A stretch of 64,000 nucleotides of DNA from Isoptericola croceus (GTDB lineage: Bacteria; Actinomycetota; Actinomycetes; Actinomycetales; Cellulomonadaceae): assembly GCF_029382255.1 (NCBI RefSeq), contig NZ_JARLLG010000004.1, positions 62,001 through 126,000 on the forward strand, read 5' to 3'. This document shows positions 49,737 through 58,482 of the stretch, in pieces. How positions within the stretch are numbered: the stretch's first letter is position 1; each line of letters starts with the position of its first letter. The position numbers and the translations under genes are program-made. The notes under the pieces are model-generated. The model was not told where the DNA came from, searched no databases, and worked only from the letters and a program-made list of their open reading frames with translations.

Positions 49737-50984
49737 ATGAGCCGCCCAGCCCAGCCCGGCGTCACCGCACCCGACTACGACGTCTCCCAGCCGCTCGACG
49801 TCGACTACGCGGCCGCGTTCGCCGACATCACGCCGGCGGAGCGCGAGCGTCAGCTCGCCGTGCGGAAGTTCGTCCAGGACGAGGTGCTGCCGGTCATCGA
49901 CGGCTACTGGGAGCGGGCCGAGGTCCCCTTCGACCTCGTCAAGAAGCTCGCCGAGCGCGACTTCCTGCGCGACGGCGTCGACGTCCCCGGCCGCCCGGAG
50001 GTCACCCTCATGGGCGCGGGCCTGGCCAGCATGGAGATGTCCCGCGGCGACGGCTCCGTCGCCACGATCTGCGGCGTCCAGGGTGGCCTCGCCCTGCGCT
50101 CCATCGTCATGCACGGCTCGCCCGAGCAGGTCGAGCGGTACGCCGAGCCCATGGCGCGCGGAGAGATCCTCGGCGCGTTCGCCCTCACCGAGCCCACCCA
50201 CGGCTCGGACTCCGTGTCGCTGGAGACGACGGCGCGGCGCACCGTGCGCGACGGCGTCGAGGGCTACGTGATCGACGGCGAGAAGAAGTGGATCGGGTTC
50301 GGCTCCTGCGGCGACATCACCGTGGTCTGGGCCCGGCTCGACGACCCGGACGCGGGCGAGCGCCACGGCCAGGTGCACGGCTTCATCGTGCCCCAGGACG
50401 CCCCCGGGTACACCGGCACCACGATCGAGGGCAAGATGGCGCTGCGCGCGATCTGGCAGGCCCACATCGAGCTGGACGGTGTGTTCGTCCCGGCCGACGC
50501 GGCCCTGCCCGGCGCCACGTCGTTCAAGGCGACCGCCGCCGTGCTCTTCGCGACCCGCCTCGCGGTGGCGTGGTCCGCCGTCGGGCACGCGGTGGCCTGC
50601 TACGAGGCCGCCGTGCAGTACGCGACGCAGCGCGTCCAGTTCGGCAAGCCGATCGCCGCCAAGCAGATGGTCCAGGAGCGCCTCACCCGGATGCTCTCCA
50701 CCGTGACGCAGCTGCAGCTCCTGGTCGGCCGGCTCACCGAGCTCGCCGACGCCGGCAAGCTCACCGGTGAGCAGGCGTCCCTGGCCAAGTACACGTGCAC
50801 CCGCGGGGCGCGCGAGGTCGCCTCCGTCGCCCGCGACATGCTCGGCGGCAACGGCATCCTGCTCGCGAACCGGGTCGCCCGGCACTTCGCCGACATCGAG
50901 GCCCTGCACACCTACGAGGGCACCGAGTCGATGAACGCGCTCATCGTGGGCCGCGACATCACCGGCTTCTCCTCCTTCGCCTGA
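49737..50984 (+). CDS. Acyl-CoA dehydrogenase, glutaryl-CoA dehydrogenase-like
   Basis: The 415-residue flavoenzyme has the family segments AFALTEPTHGSDS, DGEKKWIGFGSCGDI, QRVQFGKPIAAKQMVQERL, and the catalytic Glu in LHTYEGTES. The opening (DYAAAFADITPAERE then VRKFVQDEVLPVIDGYWERAEVP) and HGSD pattern fit the glutaryl-CoA type, which oxidises and decarboxylates glutaryl-CoA to crotonyl-CoA. No lysine or tryptophan degradation genes are beside it, so substrate is uncertain. ATG 49737 is used; GGAAAG lies ten bases upstream. Confidence 0.9.
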   Translation: MSRPAQPGVTAPDYDVSQPLDVDYAAAFADITPAERERQLAVRKFVQDEVLPVIDGYWERAEVPFDLVKKLAERDFLRDGVDVPGRPEVTLMGAGLASMEMSRGDGSVATICGVQGGLALRSIVMHGSPEQVERYAEPMARGEILGAFALTEPTHGSDSVSLETTARRTVRDGVEGYVIDGEKKWIGFGSCGDITVVWARLDDPDAGERHGQVHGFIVPQDAPGYTGTTIEGKMALRAIWQAHIELDGVFVPADAALPGATSFKATAAVLFATRLAVAWSAVGHAVACYEAAVQYATQRVQFGKPIAAKQMVQERLTRMLSTVTQLQLLVGRLTELADAGKLTGEQASLAKYTCTRGAREVASVARDMLGGNGILLANRVARHFADIEALHTYEGTESMNALIVGRDITGFSSFA

Positions 50985-51067
50985 CCACCAGCTCCCGGCG
51001 TGGGTCGACGCCGGTCGTGTGCATCACCGCCGCCGTCCACCAGCCGGCGTGGCGGTGCACCTGCGGC

Positions 51068-51101
51068 GAGCGCCGCCCCGAGAGAACCGGGGCGGCGCTC
51101 C
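51068..51101. terminator. Hairpin terminator after acyl-CoA dehydrogenase region
   Basis: A 13-bp stem, GAGCGCCGCCCCG (51068-51080) with its complement at 51088-51100, has a 7-base loop. It lies 84 bases past the dehydrogenase stop and just beyond the epimerase remnant, so it may serve both strands. Confidence 0.7.
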
Positions 51102-51105
51102 GTCG

Positions 51106-51292
51106 TCAGGGGGTCTGCCGGAACGCGCGCTCGCGCACGTGCTCGTGGAGGCGGTCGACGGTCGAGTACGCGGACGAGGCGGCCACGAGGTGCGGCACCT
51201 GAGCGCGCACCACGGCACGGGCCACTCGCCGCGTGCAGGGCGCGCGGCACGGCGGTCCCGACGTTTCCGGACAGTCCGACGACGACTCGCAT
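51106..51292 (-). pseudogene. Remnant of an NAD-dependent epimerase/dehydratase gene
   Basis: Two frames in a row keep parts of a short-chain epimerase. MRVVVGLSGNVGTAVPRALHAA is the nucleotide-binding start (normally VTGxSGNVGT). In the next frame, VRAQVPHLVAASSAYSTVDR matches the later VPHLVxASSxxAYS region with the catalytic-type Ser, then a stop at 51106. Most of the gene between and after is deleted. It is about 60 codons of debris between the dehydrogenase and GPP34 genes. Confidence 0.55.
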
Positions 51293-51341
51293 GCCTCACG
51301 GTGGCATCACCGGCTCGTGCCCGCACGGCGCTCCGCGTCGG

Positions 51342-52034
51342 TCAGCCCGAGGCCGCTGCGGCGCTCATCGCCGGGATCATCACGGCGACCATCACCGCGG
51401 CGTTGACGTCGTCGACCGCCTTCTTCACGGCGTCGTTCGCCCACGACTGCTGCGTGATCTCCTTCGCCCGCCGCTTGGCGGCCTTCGCGTGCCCGGGCGG
51501 GACGAGCTTCTTGACCAGGCCCGTGCCGTGGACCACGGACAGCAGCGCGGCGGTCTCGGGGCGAGGGTCCTGCGTCCCGAGCAGCACCGCCTCGCACTCG
51601 GCGCGCAGGCGGAGCTCGTGGGAGGAGTCGGCGGCCGGCCACGCGGTGGTGGGGACGATGCCCATGATCCGGCGGTCCTCGCGCTGCAGGATGCCGCGCT
51701 CGACCAGTCCGGTCAGGAGCGGTTCCCGGATCCGCTTGGACAACGGCCCGATGAGGTCCTTGGGCTTGCGTGCCCGGCGGCCGACGACGTCGATCGCCCG
51801 GTCGAGCGCAGGATGGCCCGTCGGCGAGGCGTCCCGCACGACGACGGTGCCCCGGCGCCGCGCGGACCCGTCGGGTGCGACGGCGCCCGCCTCGGCGACG
51901 TCCACCCGGCCGGTCAGCGCGAGCTCGACGAGCAGGGCGCCCGCGAGCCGGTAGTCCAGGTTGTCGACGTGCCGGTCCGGCCTGCCCGTGGCGTCGTCGA
52001 AGGCGAGAAGCAGGAGGTCCTCGGCGATGATCAT
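51342..52034 (-). CDS. GPP34 (Golgi phosphoprotein 3-like) protein
   Basis: The 230-residue helical protein starts MIIAEDLLLLAFDDATGRP, the hallmark of GPP34. It continues with LDYRLAGALLVELALTGRVDV, RILQREDRR-type (here ERGILQREDRRIMGI) and a C-terminal VMVAVMIPAM helix. In yeast the family binds phosphatidylinositol-4-phosphate; in actinobacteria the role is unknown. ATG 52034 is preceded at six bases by CATGAT, so it could be leaderless, though the pnuC stop lies only eight bases away and coupling is possible. Confidence 0.88.
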   Translation of the reverse strand: MIIAEDLLLLAFDDATGRPDRHVDNLDYRLAGALLVELALTGRVDVAEAGAVAPDGSARRRGTVVVRDASPTGHPALDRAIDVVGRRARKPKDLIGPLSKRIREPLLTGLVERGILQREDRRIMGIVPTTAWPAADSSHELRLRAECEAVLLGTQDPRPETAALLSVVHGTGLVKKLVPPGHAKAAKRRAKEITQQSWANDAVKKAVDDVNAAVMVAVMIPAMSAAAASG

Positions 52035-52041
52035 GCGTCGA

Positions 52042-52773
52042 TCATGCGTCAGCCGGCGGCGCCTCCACATCCCCCGCGAGGCGGAGCTGCCGGTCCGACT
52101 CCTCCCGGCGGTGGACCCGCCACCAGACGACGAACCCGACCAGGGTGAATGCGCCGTAGAACATGTACATGAACGACGTCGCGTAGTAGCCGGCGCCCCA
52201 CAGCAGCGGCACCCCGACGATGTCGACGGCCACCCAGATCAGCCAGAACTCCACCCAGCCGCGGGCCATGCCGTACGTGGCCAGGAGCGAGCCCATGAAG
52301 ATCCAGGCGTCCGCCCACACCGGTTCGTAGGAGCCGAGCGCCCGGAACAGCGGCGTGAGCAGGAGCGTCCCGCCGACGAGGGCGGCGACCAGCAGGAGGC
52401 GCTCCCACCACCGTGCCCAGTGCGGGTGCACGCCCCGCGCGCCCGAGGAGGGCACCTTGCCGTCCGCACGGACCTCCAGGTCCTGGCGGCGCGTCTCGCG
52501 CCACCGCACCCACCCGTACACCGACACGGCGATGAACATGACCTGCCGGCCCGCCTGGCCCAGCATGTCCACACGCCCGGCGTCGCCGAACAGCGACCCC
52601 AGGAACACGGTGAACAGCAGCAGGTTCCCGACGATCCCGACCGGCCACGCCCACACCTTGCGGCGCATGCCACCCAGCGCCGAGGCCAGCCCGAAGCCGT
52701 TGCCGATCACCTCGCGCCACAGCACCTGCTCGTCGCCGACGCTGAACGTGGCGTCGAACAACCACTCGATCAT
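52042..52773 (-). CDS. pnuC: PnuC-family vitamin B3-precursor transporter
   Basis: A 243-residue membrane protein with seven helices. It has the PnuC features VWAWPVGIVGNLLLF, VYGWVRW and the substrate-side AWIFMGSLLATYGMARGWVEFWLIWVAVDIV. Members take up nicotinamide riboside (or other vitamin nucleosides) by facilitated diffusion with intracellular phosphorylation. It starts nine bases after the tetR stop and is probably cotranscribed, which suggests control by that TetR. A cytoplasmic loop (~100-125) is long for the family. Confidence 0.92.
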   Translation of the reverse strand: MIEWLFDATFSVGDEQVLWREVIGNGFGLASALGGMRRKVWAWPVGIVGNLLLFTVFLGSLFGDAGRVDMLGQAGRQVMFIAVSVYGWVRWRETRRQDLEVRADGKVPSSGARGVHPHWARWWERLLLVAALVGGTLLLTPLFRALGSYEPVWADAWIFMGSLLATYGMARGWVEFWLIWVAVDIVGVPLLWGAGYYATSFMYMFYGAFTLVGFVVWWRVHRREESDRQLRLAGDVEAPPADA

Positions 52774-52782
52774 CGAGGGGCC

Positions 52783-53556
52783 TCAGGCCAGGACGTCGCG
52801 CACGGCCCGCGCGATGTCGTCCGCGTCGGCGTCCTGGTCGAGCACCGCCACCACGACGCGGCGGTTCGTGGTGGGGCTGCCGTCCGTCGGGTCCGCGGCC
52901 GACGGCTCGGCCGGGGTGCCGCCGTCGGCCCCGGGTGCCCAGGCCGCGCGACGCAGCTCGGCGAAGGCCTCCTCCAGGTCGGGCCGCAGGTCCAGGTAGG
53001 GGTTGCGCAGCCAGCGGCGCAGCACCGCGTTGTGCACGGCCACCACGGACGCGGCGAACGCGATCGACATGGTGGTGGTGGAACGGTCCGGCGGCAGGGT
53101 GTCGCGCAGGTAGGCGGTGAACGCACGCTCGTAGCGGTGCGTCGTGACGAGCTCGCGGTCGCGCAGTGCCGTCACCTGCTGCAGCAGCCGGTGGCGGGCG
53201 AGCGACGTCTCGCGCTGGCCCACGTGGTGGTCGAACACGTGGCGGGCCGCGCGGCACACCTCCAGGTAGGGGTCGACGGCGGGGTTCCAGGCGGTCTCTC
53301 GGTGGCTGGCCTCGACGCTGTCCCGCGCCTCGGGGCGGGTGGCGGCGAGCATGACGACCACCTCCTCCAGCAGGAGCTCGTGATCGGCGAAGACCACGTC
53401 CTCCTTGGAGCGGAAGCGGCGGAAGAACGTGGCGCGGCTGACCTGCGCGGCGTCGGCGATCTCCTCGACCGTCGTCTGCTCGTACCCCTGGCGGGAGAAC
53501 AGGTCGATGGCGGCGTCGACGGCCTGGGCGTGGGTGTGCGTCCGGACGGCAGTCAT
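52783..53556 (-). CDS. TetR-family regulator
   Basis: The 257-residue regulator has the TetR helix-turn-helix at ~10-55: AAIDLFSRQGYEQTTVEEIADAAQVSRATFFRRFRSKEDVVF. A helical ligand domain follows to ~200, then an Ala/Pro/Asp-rich C-terminal extension of about 55 residues that is unusual for the family. ATG 53556 follows TAGCCT by seven bases, so the message is probably leaderless. It heads the tetR-pnuC-GPP34 run. Target and ligand unknown. Confidence 0.92.
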   Translation of the reverse strand: MTAVRTHTHAQAVDAAIDLFSRQGYEQTTVEEIADAAQVSRATFFRRFRSKEDVVFADHELLLEEVVVMLAATRPEARDSVEASHRETAWNPAVDPYLEVCRAARHVFDHHVGQRETSLARHRLLQQVTALRDRELVTTHRYERAFTAYLRDTLPPDRSTTTMSIAFAASVVAVHNAVLRRWLRNPYLDLRPDLEEAFAELRRAAWAPGADGGTPAEPSAADPTDGSPTTNRRVVVAVLDQDADADDIARAVRDVLA

Positions 53557-53574
53557 GTGCAGGAGGCTACTCCG

Positions 53575-54207
53575 TCACTCGTCGACCAGGTCGGCGGGGA
53601 CGGTGATCTCCACGTCCTCGCCGTAGCCGGTCAGCTCGCCGACCATGACGCCGTCGGCGACCTCGCTCTCGTACCGACGCATCTGGTCCTCGTCGTCGAC
53701 CCACCAGGTCTCCACGATGTCCCCCCCGTCGAACGTGAGGCGGTACGGGGTGGTGCGCACGCCGTCGATCTCCTCCTCGTCGAGGACCTCCACCGTGACC
53801 GGGTCTCCCCGGTGGCCGGCGGCCTGCGCCCAGTCCCACGCCTCCAGGAGCGGTGCGGGGTCGCCCTCCACCCTGAACCTGCCCTCCGAGGTGCGCGAGT
53901 ACAGCGTGCCGTCGACGTACCGGTAGTCCTCGGTCACGTTGCCGTGGGCGTCGGTGGAGCGCAGCCGCAGCGCGGCGACCTCGCCGTCGTCGTACTCGAG
54001 GGCGCCGGTGGACCGGACCGCGTCGTCGGCGCGCACCGGGGCGTCCCACGTGAAGCTGAAGGTGGGCGCCTCGCGGTAACCGGCCGCGACCCGGTCGACG
54101 ATGTCGTCCGGTCCCATCGGACCTGGGGCGCACCCGGTCAGCGCGAGGGCGGCGGAGACCAGCAGCGCGAGCCGGGCAGGACGGAGGAGGGCAGGTGTCG
54201 GTCGCAT
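53575..54207 (-). CDS. Secreted lipoprotein, LppX/LprG- or LolA-like
   Basis: A 210-residue lipoprotein with signal peptide and lipobox LALTGC (Cys at ~26). The mature part has the LolA-like half-barrel pattern: FSFTWDAPVR, VAALRLRSTDAHG, YRYVDGTLYSRTSEGRF, then TTPYRLTFDGGDIVETWWVDDEDQMRRYES. Relatives carry lipids or lipoglycans across the envelope. ATG 54207 follows TAGCAT by seven bases (leaderless type). It is divergent from the ECF transporter operon, with 85 bases between. Confidence 0.85.
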   Translation of the reverse strand: MRPTPALLRPARLALLVSAALALTGCAPGPMGPDDIVDRVAAGYREAPTFSFTWDAPVRADDAVRSTGALEYDDGEVAALRLRSTDAHGNVTEDYRYVDGTLYSRTSEGRFRVEGDPAPLLEAWDWAQAAGHRGDPVTVEVLDEEEIDGVRTTPYRLTFDGGDIVETWWVDDEDQMRRYESEVADGVMVGELTGYGEDVEITVPADLVDE

Positions 54208-54269
54208 CGCCTCGATGCTAGCGGGGGAGCGGGAGGACGTCCGGCCGCCTGACGGGCTCGCAAGAAAGG

Positions 54270-54288
54270 TGAGGTTTGCCTATCCTGA
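54270..54288 (+). promoter_or_regulatory. DtxR/IdeR-type iron box overlapping the -10 of the ECF transporter
   Basis: The 19 bases from 54270 (TGAGGTTTGCCTATCCTGA) match the DtxR/IdeR consensus at 15 of 19 positions. They include TATCCT (54281-54286), a -10 hexamer six bases before the GTG 54293 start. Binding of Fe-loaded repressor there would stop a leaderless transcript. Confidence 0.65.
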
Positions 54289-54292
54289 CCTG

Positions 54293-56095
54293 GTGACCCT
54301 CCCTCTGCTCGACGTGCAGGACCTGCGCGTGCGGCACCACCTCCCGCTCGACGACGGCGGTCACCGCCTCGCCGCGCCCGCGCCCGACGGCGTGGACCTC
54401 GCCGTCGAGCCCGGCGAGGTCGTGCTCCTGCTCGGCCCGTCGGGCTGCGGGAAGTCCACCCTGGCGCTCGCGACCAACGGGCTCGTCCCGCACGTCGTCG
54501 CCGCCGACCTCCGCGGCACCGTCCGTGCGGCCGGCCAGGACGTCGCCGCCACGCGCCCGCCGCTGCTCGCCGCCGACGTGGCCATGGTCTTCCAGGACCC
54601 GGACGCCCAGGTCGTCACCGGCTCGGTGCTGGACGAGGTCTGCTTCGCGCCCGAGAACCTCTGCCTGCCGGCCGGGGAGGTGCTCGCCCGTGCCGAGGCC
54701 GCGCTGCGGCAGGTGGGCCTGTGGGAACGCCGCGGCGACGACCCGGACGACCTGTCCGGCGGTGGCCGGCAACGGCTCGCCCTCGCCTGCGCGCTCGCCA
54801 CGGGCGCCCGCCTGCTCGTGCTCGACGAGCCCACGGCCAACCTCGACCCCGACGGCGTCGAGCAGGTCTACGCCGTCCTGCGGACCGTCGCCGCGGCGGG
54901 CGACCGGGGCGTGCTGCTCGTGGAGCACGACCTCGACGCCGCCGTCGACGTCGCCGACCGCGTCGTGGTGCTCGACGCCGCCGGGCGCGTCGCTACGGCG
55001 GGTTCCGTGCGCGAGGTCCTCGCCGGCCGGGCCGACCTGCTCGCCGAGCTCGGTGTCTGGCTGCCCACCGCGACGATCGCCGCCCTGCGGCTGCGCGGCG
55101 CGGGCGTCGCGATCGACCCGCTGCCGCTCACCGCCGCCGAGCTCACCGCGGCGCTCGACGCCCAGCCGGCCCTCCCGGAACCTGCCGTGGTGCGGGCGGC
55201 GCACGTGCCGCCGTCGGGCGCGTCGGAGGTCATGGCGAGCACCGCTGCGCCCGTGACGGCGCCCGTCGTCAGCGTCACCGGGCTCACCTTCCGCCGCGGC
55301 GCGTCCACCGTGCTCGACGACGTGAGCCTGGACGTCGCGCGCGGCGACCTGCTCGCCCTTGTCGGCTCCAACGGCGCCGGCAAGACGACGCTCGCCCAGC
55401 TCGTGGCGGGCGTGCTGCGGCCCCGCCGCCGCGCCGTCTCCGGAGCGGTGCGCGTCGCCGGGCTCGACCCCTGGCGCGCCGACCCTGCCGACCTCACCGC
55501 CGCCGTCGGCTTCGTCTTCCAGAACCCCGAGCACCAGTTCGTCACCGGCCGGGTCGACGACGAGCTCGCCCACGGCCTGCGCCTGCGGGGCGTGCCCGAC
55601 GGCGAGATCGCGGCCCGGGTGGAGGACGTCCTGGAGCGTTTCGGCCTCGCCGACCTGCGCGACCGGCACCCGTTCTGGCTGTCCGGCGGGCAGAAGCGCC
55701 GCCTGTCCGTCGGCACGGCGATCGTGTGCCGGCCCAAGGTGCTCGTGCTCGACGAGCCCACCTACGGCCAGGACCGCGAGCGCGCCGTCGAGCTGCTCGA
55801 CCTGCTCACCGCCCTGCACGAGGACGGCACCACCGTCGTGGTGGTCAGCCACGACATGCAGCTGGTCGCCGAGCACGCCACCCGCGTCGTGGCGCTCGCC
55901 GGCGGCAGGGTGCTCGCGGACGGGCGCCCCGACGCCGTGCTCGGTGACGAGGCGGTGCTGAGGGCCGCCGGGCTGCGCACACCGCCCCTGGCCCGGGCGA
56001 CGCGCGCCCTGACCAGCCACCCGGACTGGCGTTCCGTGACCCGGCTCGCCGACCTGCCCGTCGCGGCGCCGCACGGGGCGGCGGTCGGCGCATGA
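54293..56095 (+). CDS. ECF transporter ATPase, two ABC domains fused (EcfA1-EcfA2 type)
   Basis: The 600-residue protein holds two ABC ATPases. Domain 1 (~1-260) has LLLGPSGCGKSTLAL, VFQDPDAQVV, signature LSGGGRQRL and LLVLDEPTANLD. Domain 2 (~320-560) has LVGSNGAGKTTLA, VFQNPEHQFV, LSGGQKRRL and VLVLDEPTYGQD. The Q-D/N-P-D/E-x-Q Q-loop is typical of energy-coupling-factor ATPases. In the first domain the signature is LSGGG rather than LSGGQ. It drives uptake with the EcfT and S subunits encoded next. GTG 54293 fits a leaderless start; the stop overlaps the next ATG (ATGA). Confidence 0.92.
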   Translation: MTLPLLDVQDLRVRHHLPLDDGGHRLAAPAPDGVDLAVEPGEVVLLLGPSGCGKSTLALATNGLVPHVVAADLRGTVRAAGQDVAATRPPLLAADVAMVFQDPDAQVVTGSVLDEVCFAPENLCLPAGEVLARAEAALRQVGLWERRGDDPDDLSGGGRQRLALACALATGARLLVLDEPTANLDPDGVEQVYAVLRTVAAAGDRGVLLVEHDLDAAVDVADRVVVLDAAGRVATAGSVREVLAGRADLLAELGVWLPTATIAALRLRGAGVAIDPLPLTAAELTAALDAQPALPEPAVVRAAHVPPSGASEVMASTAAPVTAPVVSVTGLTFRRGASTVLDDVSLDVARGDLLALVGSNGAGKTTLAQLVAGVLRPRRRAVSGAVRVAGLDPWRADPADLTAAVGFVFQNPEHQFVTGRVDDELAHGLRLRGVPDGEIAARVEDVLERFGLADLRDRHPFWLSGGQKRRLSVGTAIVCRPKVLVLDEPTYGQDRERAVELLDLLTALHEDGTTVVVVSHDMQLVAEHATRVVALAGGRVLADGRPDAVLGDEAVLRAAGLRTPPLARATRALTSHPDWRSVTRLADLPVAAPHGAAVGA

Positions 56096-56877
56096 GCACG
56101 CCCGGCGCCGCCGGGGTCACCGACCTGCGCACCTACAACCCGCTGGTCAAGGTGCTCGGACCGATTCCCGTCATGGTCTACGTCGTGCTCACCCGGGATG
56201 TCCTGACGCCTGCGGTCGTGGCACTCGTCGTGTTCGCGGCGATCGCGCTCCTGGGACGCGTCCGCCCGCGGGTGCTCGCCGCCATCGCCCTCGGCGCCCC
56301 GGTGCTCTGCCTGGTCATGACCTTCTCGTTCGGGATGCTCACCGACCCGGCGCTCGTCGACGACACGACGCTCCTGGCCGCTGTCGGCCCCGTCGAGCTG
56401 TGGTCCGGCGCGCTGGAGACCGGGCTCGCCACCGCCCTGCGCACGGTCGCGCTGATGCTGATCGTGCTGCTCGGCGGGCTGACAACCACCGGTGCGGACC
56501 TGGTGCGGGCCATGACCCAGCAGCTGCGCGTGCCGTACCGCATCGGGTACGCGGCGCTCGCGGCGCTGCGGTTCGTGCCCCGGTTCGGTCACGAGCTCGA
56601 GGTCATCCGGGGTGCCCACCGGGTGCGTGGCGTCGCGCCGGGCCGGGGGCCGGCCGTGGCCGTGCGGCGCCAGGCCGGGTACGTGGTGCCGCTGCTCGCC
56701 GGCGGGATCCGGCACGCCGAACGCGTGTCCCTGGCGATGGACGCCCGCGGGTTCGGCGCCTACCCGCAGCGCACCGACCGGTTGCGGATCCCGTTCCGCG
56801 TGCGTGACGTCGTCCTGCTCGTCTCCTTCTGGGCCGGCGGCGCCGCGTGCGTCGCCGTGGCCGCGACCCTCGCCTGA
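56092..56877 (+). CDS. ecfT: ECF transporter transmembrane subunit EcfT
   Basis: A 261-residue protein with five to six membrane helices. The cytoplasmic coupling region contains MDARGFGAYP, the A-R-G motif of EcfT that contacts the ATPases, and an earlier FVPRFGHELEVIRGAHRVRG coupling helix. It links the ATP-driven motion to the S component. It overlaps the ATPase gene by four bases. Confidence 0.92.
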   Translation: MSTPGAAGVTDLRTYNPLVKVLGPIPVMVYVVLTRDVLTPAVVALVVFAAIALLGRVRPRVLAAIALGAPVLCLVMTFSFGMLTDPALVDDTTLLAAVGPVELWSGALETGLATALRTVALMLIVLLGGLTTTGADLVRAMTQQLRVPYRIGYAALAALRFVPRFGHELEVIRGAHRVRGVAPGRGPAVAVRRQAGYVVPLLAGGIRHAERVSLAMDARGFGAYPQRTDRLRIPFRVRDVVLLVSFWAGGAACVAVAATLA

Positions 56878-56935
56878 CGTCCGCGCCCCACAACTGACCC
56901 GACCGTTCCCCGATCCTTCCCGACCTGGAGACCTC

Positions 56936-57520
56936 ATGAAGTCCGTGACCACCCGCTACCTCATGACGTGCGCCGCCATCGGCGCCGCCATGGGTGTGCT
57001 GCTCATCCCTGCCAACTTCGTCAGCGCGCCCCTCGCCGCCGCGGCACCCATGGCGTACGCGCCGATGGTGGGCCTGTGGCTCATCGGGCCGGTGCTCGCG
57101 CTGGCACTGATCCGGCGGCCGGGGGCCGCGGTGCTCACCACGTTCGTGGCCGGCGTGGTCTCGTCCGCCTCCCCGGTGGGCGCCTGGTCGATCGTCACCT
57201 GCCTGATGGCCGGCGTGGCCCTCGAGCTCGCGTTCGTGGTCACGCTGTACCGGGTGTGGAGGCCGTGGCTCTACTACGCGGCGGCCGTCGTGTTCGGCGG
57301 GCTGTACGTCGCGTCCGGGTGGGCCGCGTTCAACATGGGCTCGATGATGACCGGCGTCCTGGTGACCTTCGTGGCGCTGATGATCGGCAGCTTCGTCGCG
57401 GCGACCTGGCTCGGCCTCTTCCTCGCGCAGCGGCTGGCGAAGGCTGGCGTCGCACGCGGCCTCGCCGCCCCGCGAGGTAGCGCAGAGCCCGCCCAGGTAG
57501 CGCACACCGACGCGAGGTAG
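56936..57520 (+). CDS. ECF transporter substrate-binding (S) component, YkoE-like
   Basis: A 194-residue protein with six membrane helices. The N-terminal [26 protein letters not shown] and [11 protein letters not shown]...ALELAFV segments resemble YkoE-type S components (thiamine/HMP), but the DtxR-type box ahead of the operon raises an iron-related ligand such as heme or a siderophore. Ligand is unknown. The last ~16 codons ([17 protein letters not shown]) are read through copies of repeat element E, and the stop TAG is itself part of one copy. GGAG lies six to seven bases before the ATG. Confidence 0.85.
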   Translation: MKSVTTRYLMTCAAIGAAMGVLLIPANFVSAPLAAAAPMAYAPMVGLWLIGPVLALALIRRPGAAVLTTFVAGVVSSASPVGAWSIVTCLMAGVALELAFVVTLYRVWRPWLYYAAAVVFGGLYVASGWAAFNMGSMMTGVLVTFVALMIGSFVAATWLGLFLAQRLAKAGVARGLAAPRGSAEPAQVAHTDAR

Positions 57521-57545
57521 CGCAGGCCGCCCGCGAGGTAGCGCA
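57474..57545 (+). repeat. Element E: four direct copies of AGGTAGCGCA at 20-21-bp spacing
   Basis: AGGTAGCGCA starts at 57475, 57495, 57515 and 57536. The first three lie inside the end of the S-component gene and the third supplies its stop codon. The word is the same as in element C at 19.93 kb. No inverted copies are present here, unlike element C. Confidence 0.9.
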
Positions 57546-57554
57546 GGGAAGGCG

Positions 57555-57782
57555 TCAGCCACGTTCCTCGCGGCGGTCGGGCTCGTCGAAGCCGACGTGC
57601 CGCCGTCGGGCACGCTGCAGGACCCGCAACTCACGTACCGCGATCGCCACGGCGATCCCGAACGGGAACCATGCCCAGGGCCGGCCGCGGAGCACGACGG
57701 CGAGGCAGAGCAGGGCGACGACGGCCGCTCCGACGACGGTCGCGACGCTGGACCAGCTGACCGAGCGCACCTTCGAGAGCAC
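57555..57782 (-). CDS. Small two-helix membrane protein
   Basis: A 75-residue protein with two hydrophobic segments ([20 protein letters not shown] and [12 protein letters not shown]) and a charged Arg/Glu/Asp tail. GTG 57782 follows TAGGCT by six bases without Shine-Dalgarno, so it is likely leaderless. No family recognised. It converges on the ECF operon. Confidence 0.7.
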   Translation of the reverse strand: MLSKVRSVSWSSVATVVGAAVVALLCLAVVLRGRPWAWFPFGIAVAIAVRELRVLQRARRRHVGFDEPDRREERG

Positions 57783-57845
57783 GTGGCGAGCCTAGCGCGA
57801 CGGCCGTCTCGAACCGATTCGCGCCGTCGGAGTACTGTGCGTGGG

Positions 57846-58466
57846 ATGACTTCCACCGAGACTTCCACGCCCGTCGTCGACGTGTACGTCGACCCCACCT
57901 GCCCGTTCGCCTGGGTCACGTCCCGCTGGGCCCTCGAGGTCGCCGAGCACCGCGACGTCGAGCTGACGTTCAAGCTGATGAGCCTGTACCTACTCAACTC
58001 CGGCAAGGACATCCCCGCCGACTACCGCGAGCGCATCGAGGCCGGACGCGGCCAGGGCCGCGTCGCCGCCGCCGTGCAGACCGACCACGGCCCCGAGGCG
58101 CTGGCCGCCTACTACACGGCGTTCGGCACCCGTTGGCACGACCAGGGCGTCAAGGACGTCGACGCCGTGATCCGCGAGTCGCTCGCCGAGGCCGGCCTGC
58201 CCGCCGAGCTGGCCGACGCCGCGACGTCCGACGCCTACGACGGCGCGCTCGCGCAGTCCCACGAGGCCGGGATGGCCCCGGTGGGCGAGGAGGTCGGCAC
58301 GCCGACCATCCACGTCGACGGCGTCGCGTTCTTCGGCCCGGTCCTGACCCGCGTACCGCGCGGCGACGACGCGGCGAAGCTGTTCGACGCGGCCGTCGCG
58401 CTCGCCGGCAACCCGCACTTCTTCGAGCTCAAGCGGACGCGCACCGAGCATCCCGTGCACGACTGA
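57846..58466 (+). CDS. DsbA-family protein, mycothiol-dependent nitroreductase (Rv2466c) type
   Basis: The 206-residue thioredoxin-fold protein has the motif [15 protein letters not shown], a CPxx active site with a single Cys as in Rv2466c. It also has the cis-Pro region GTPTIHVDG. Rv2466c uses mycothiol to reduce disulfides and nitro compounds. ATG 57846 follows TACTGT (57833-57838) by seven bases with no Shine-Dalgarno (leaderless type). It precedes the LLM oxidoreductase by 16 bases and is probably in one operon with it. Confidence 0.9.
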   Translation: MTSTETSTPVVDVYVDPTCPFAWVTSRWALEVAEHRDVELTFKLMSLYLLNSGKDIPADYRERIEAGRGQGRVAAAVQTDHGPEALAAYYTAFGTRWHDQGVKDVDAVIRESLAEAGLPAELADAATSDAYDGALAQSHEAGMAPVGEEVGTPTIHVDGVAFFGPVLTRVPRGDDAAKLFDAAVALAGNPHFFELKRTRTEHPVHD

Positions 58467-58482
58467 GGAGACGGACCAGCGC

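Noticed and set aside
24432-57545. Similarity of the repeat word GGTAGCGCA to the tRNA-Ser(CGA) acceptor stem GGTAGCG/CGCTACC
   Set aside because: Seven shared bases are easily chance; other elements use unrelated words, so a tRNA origin is not supported.
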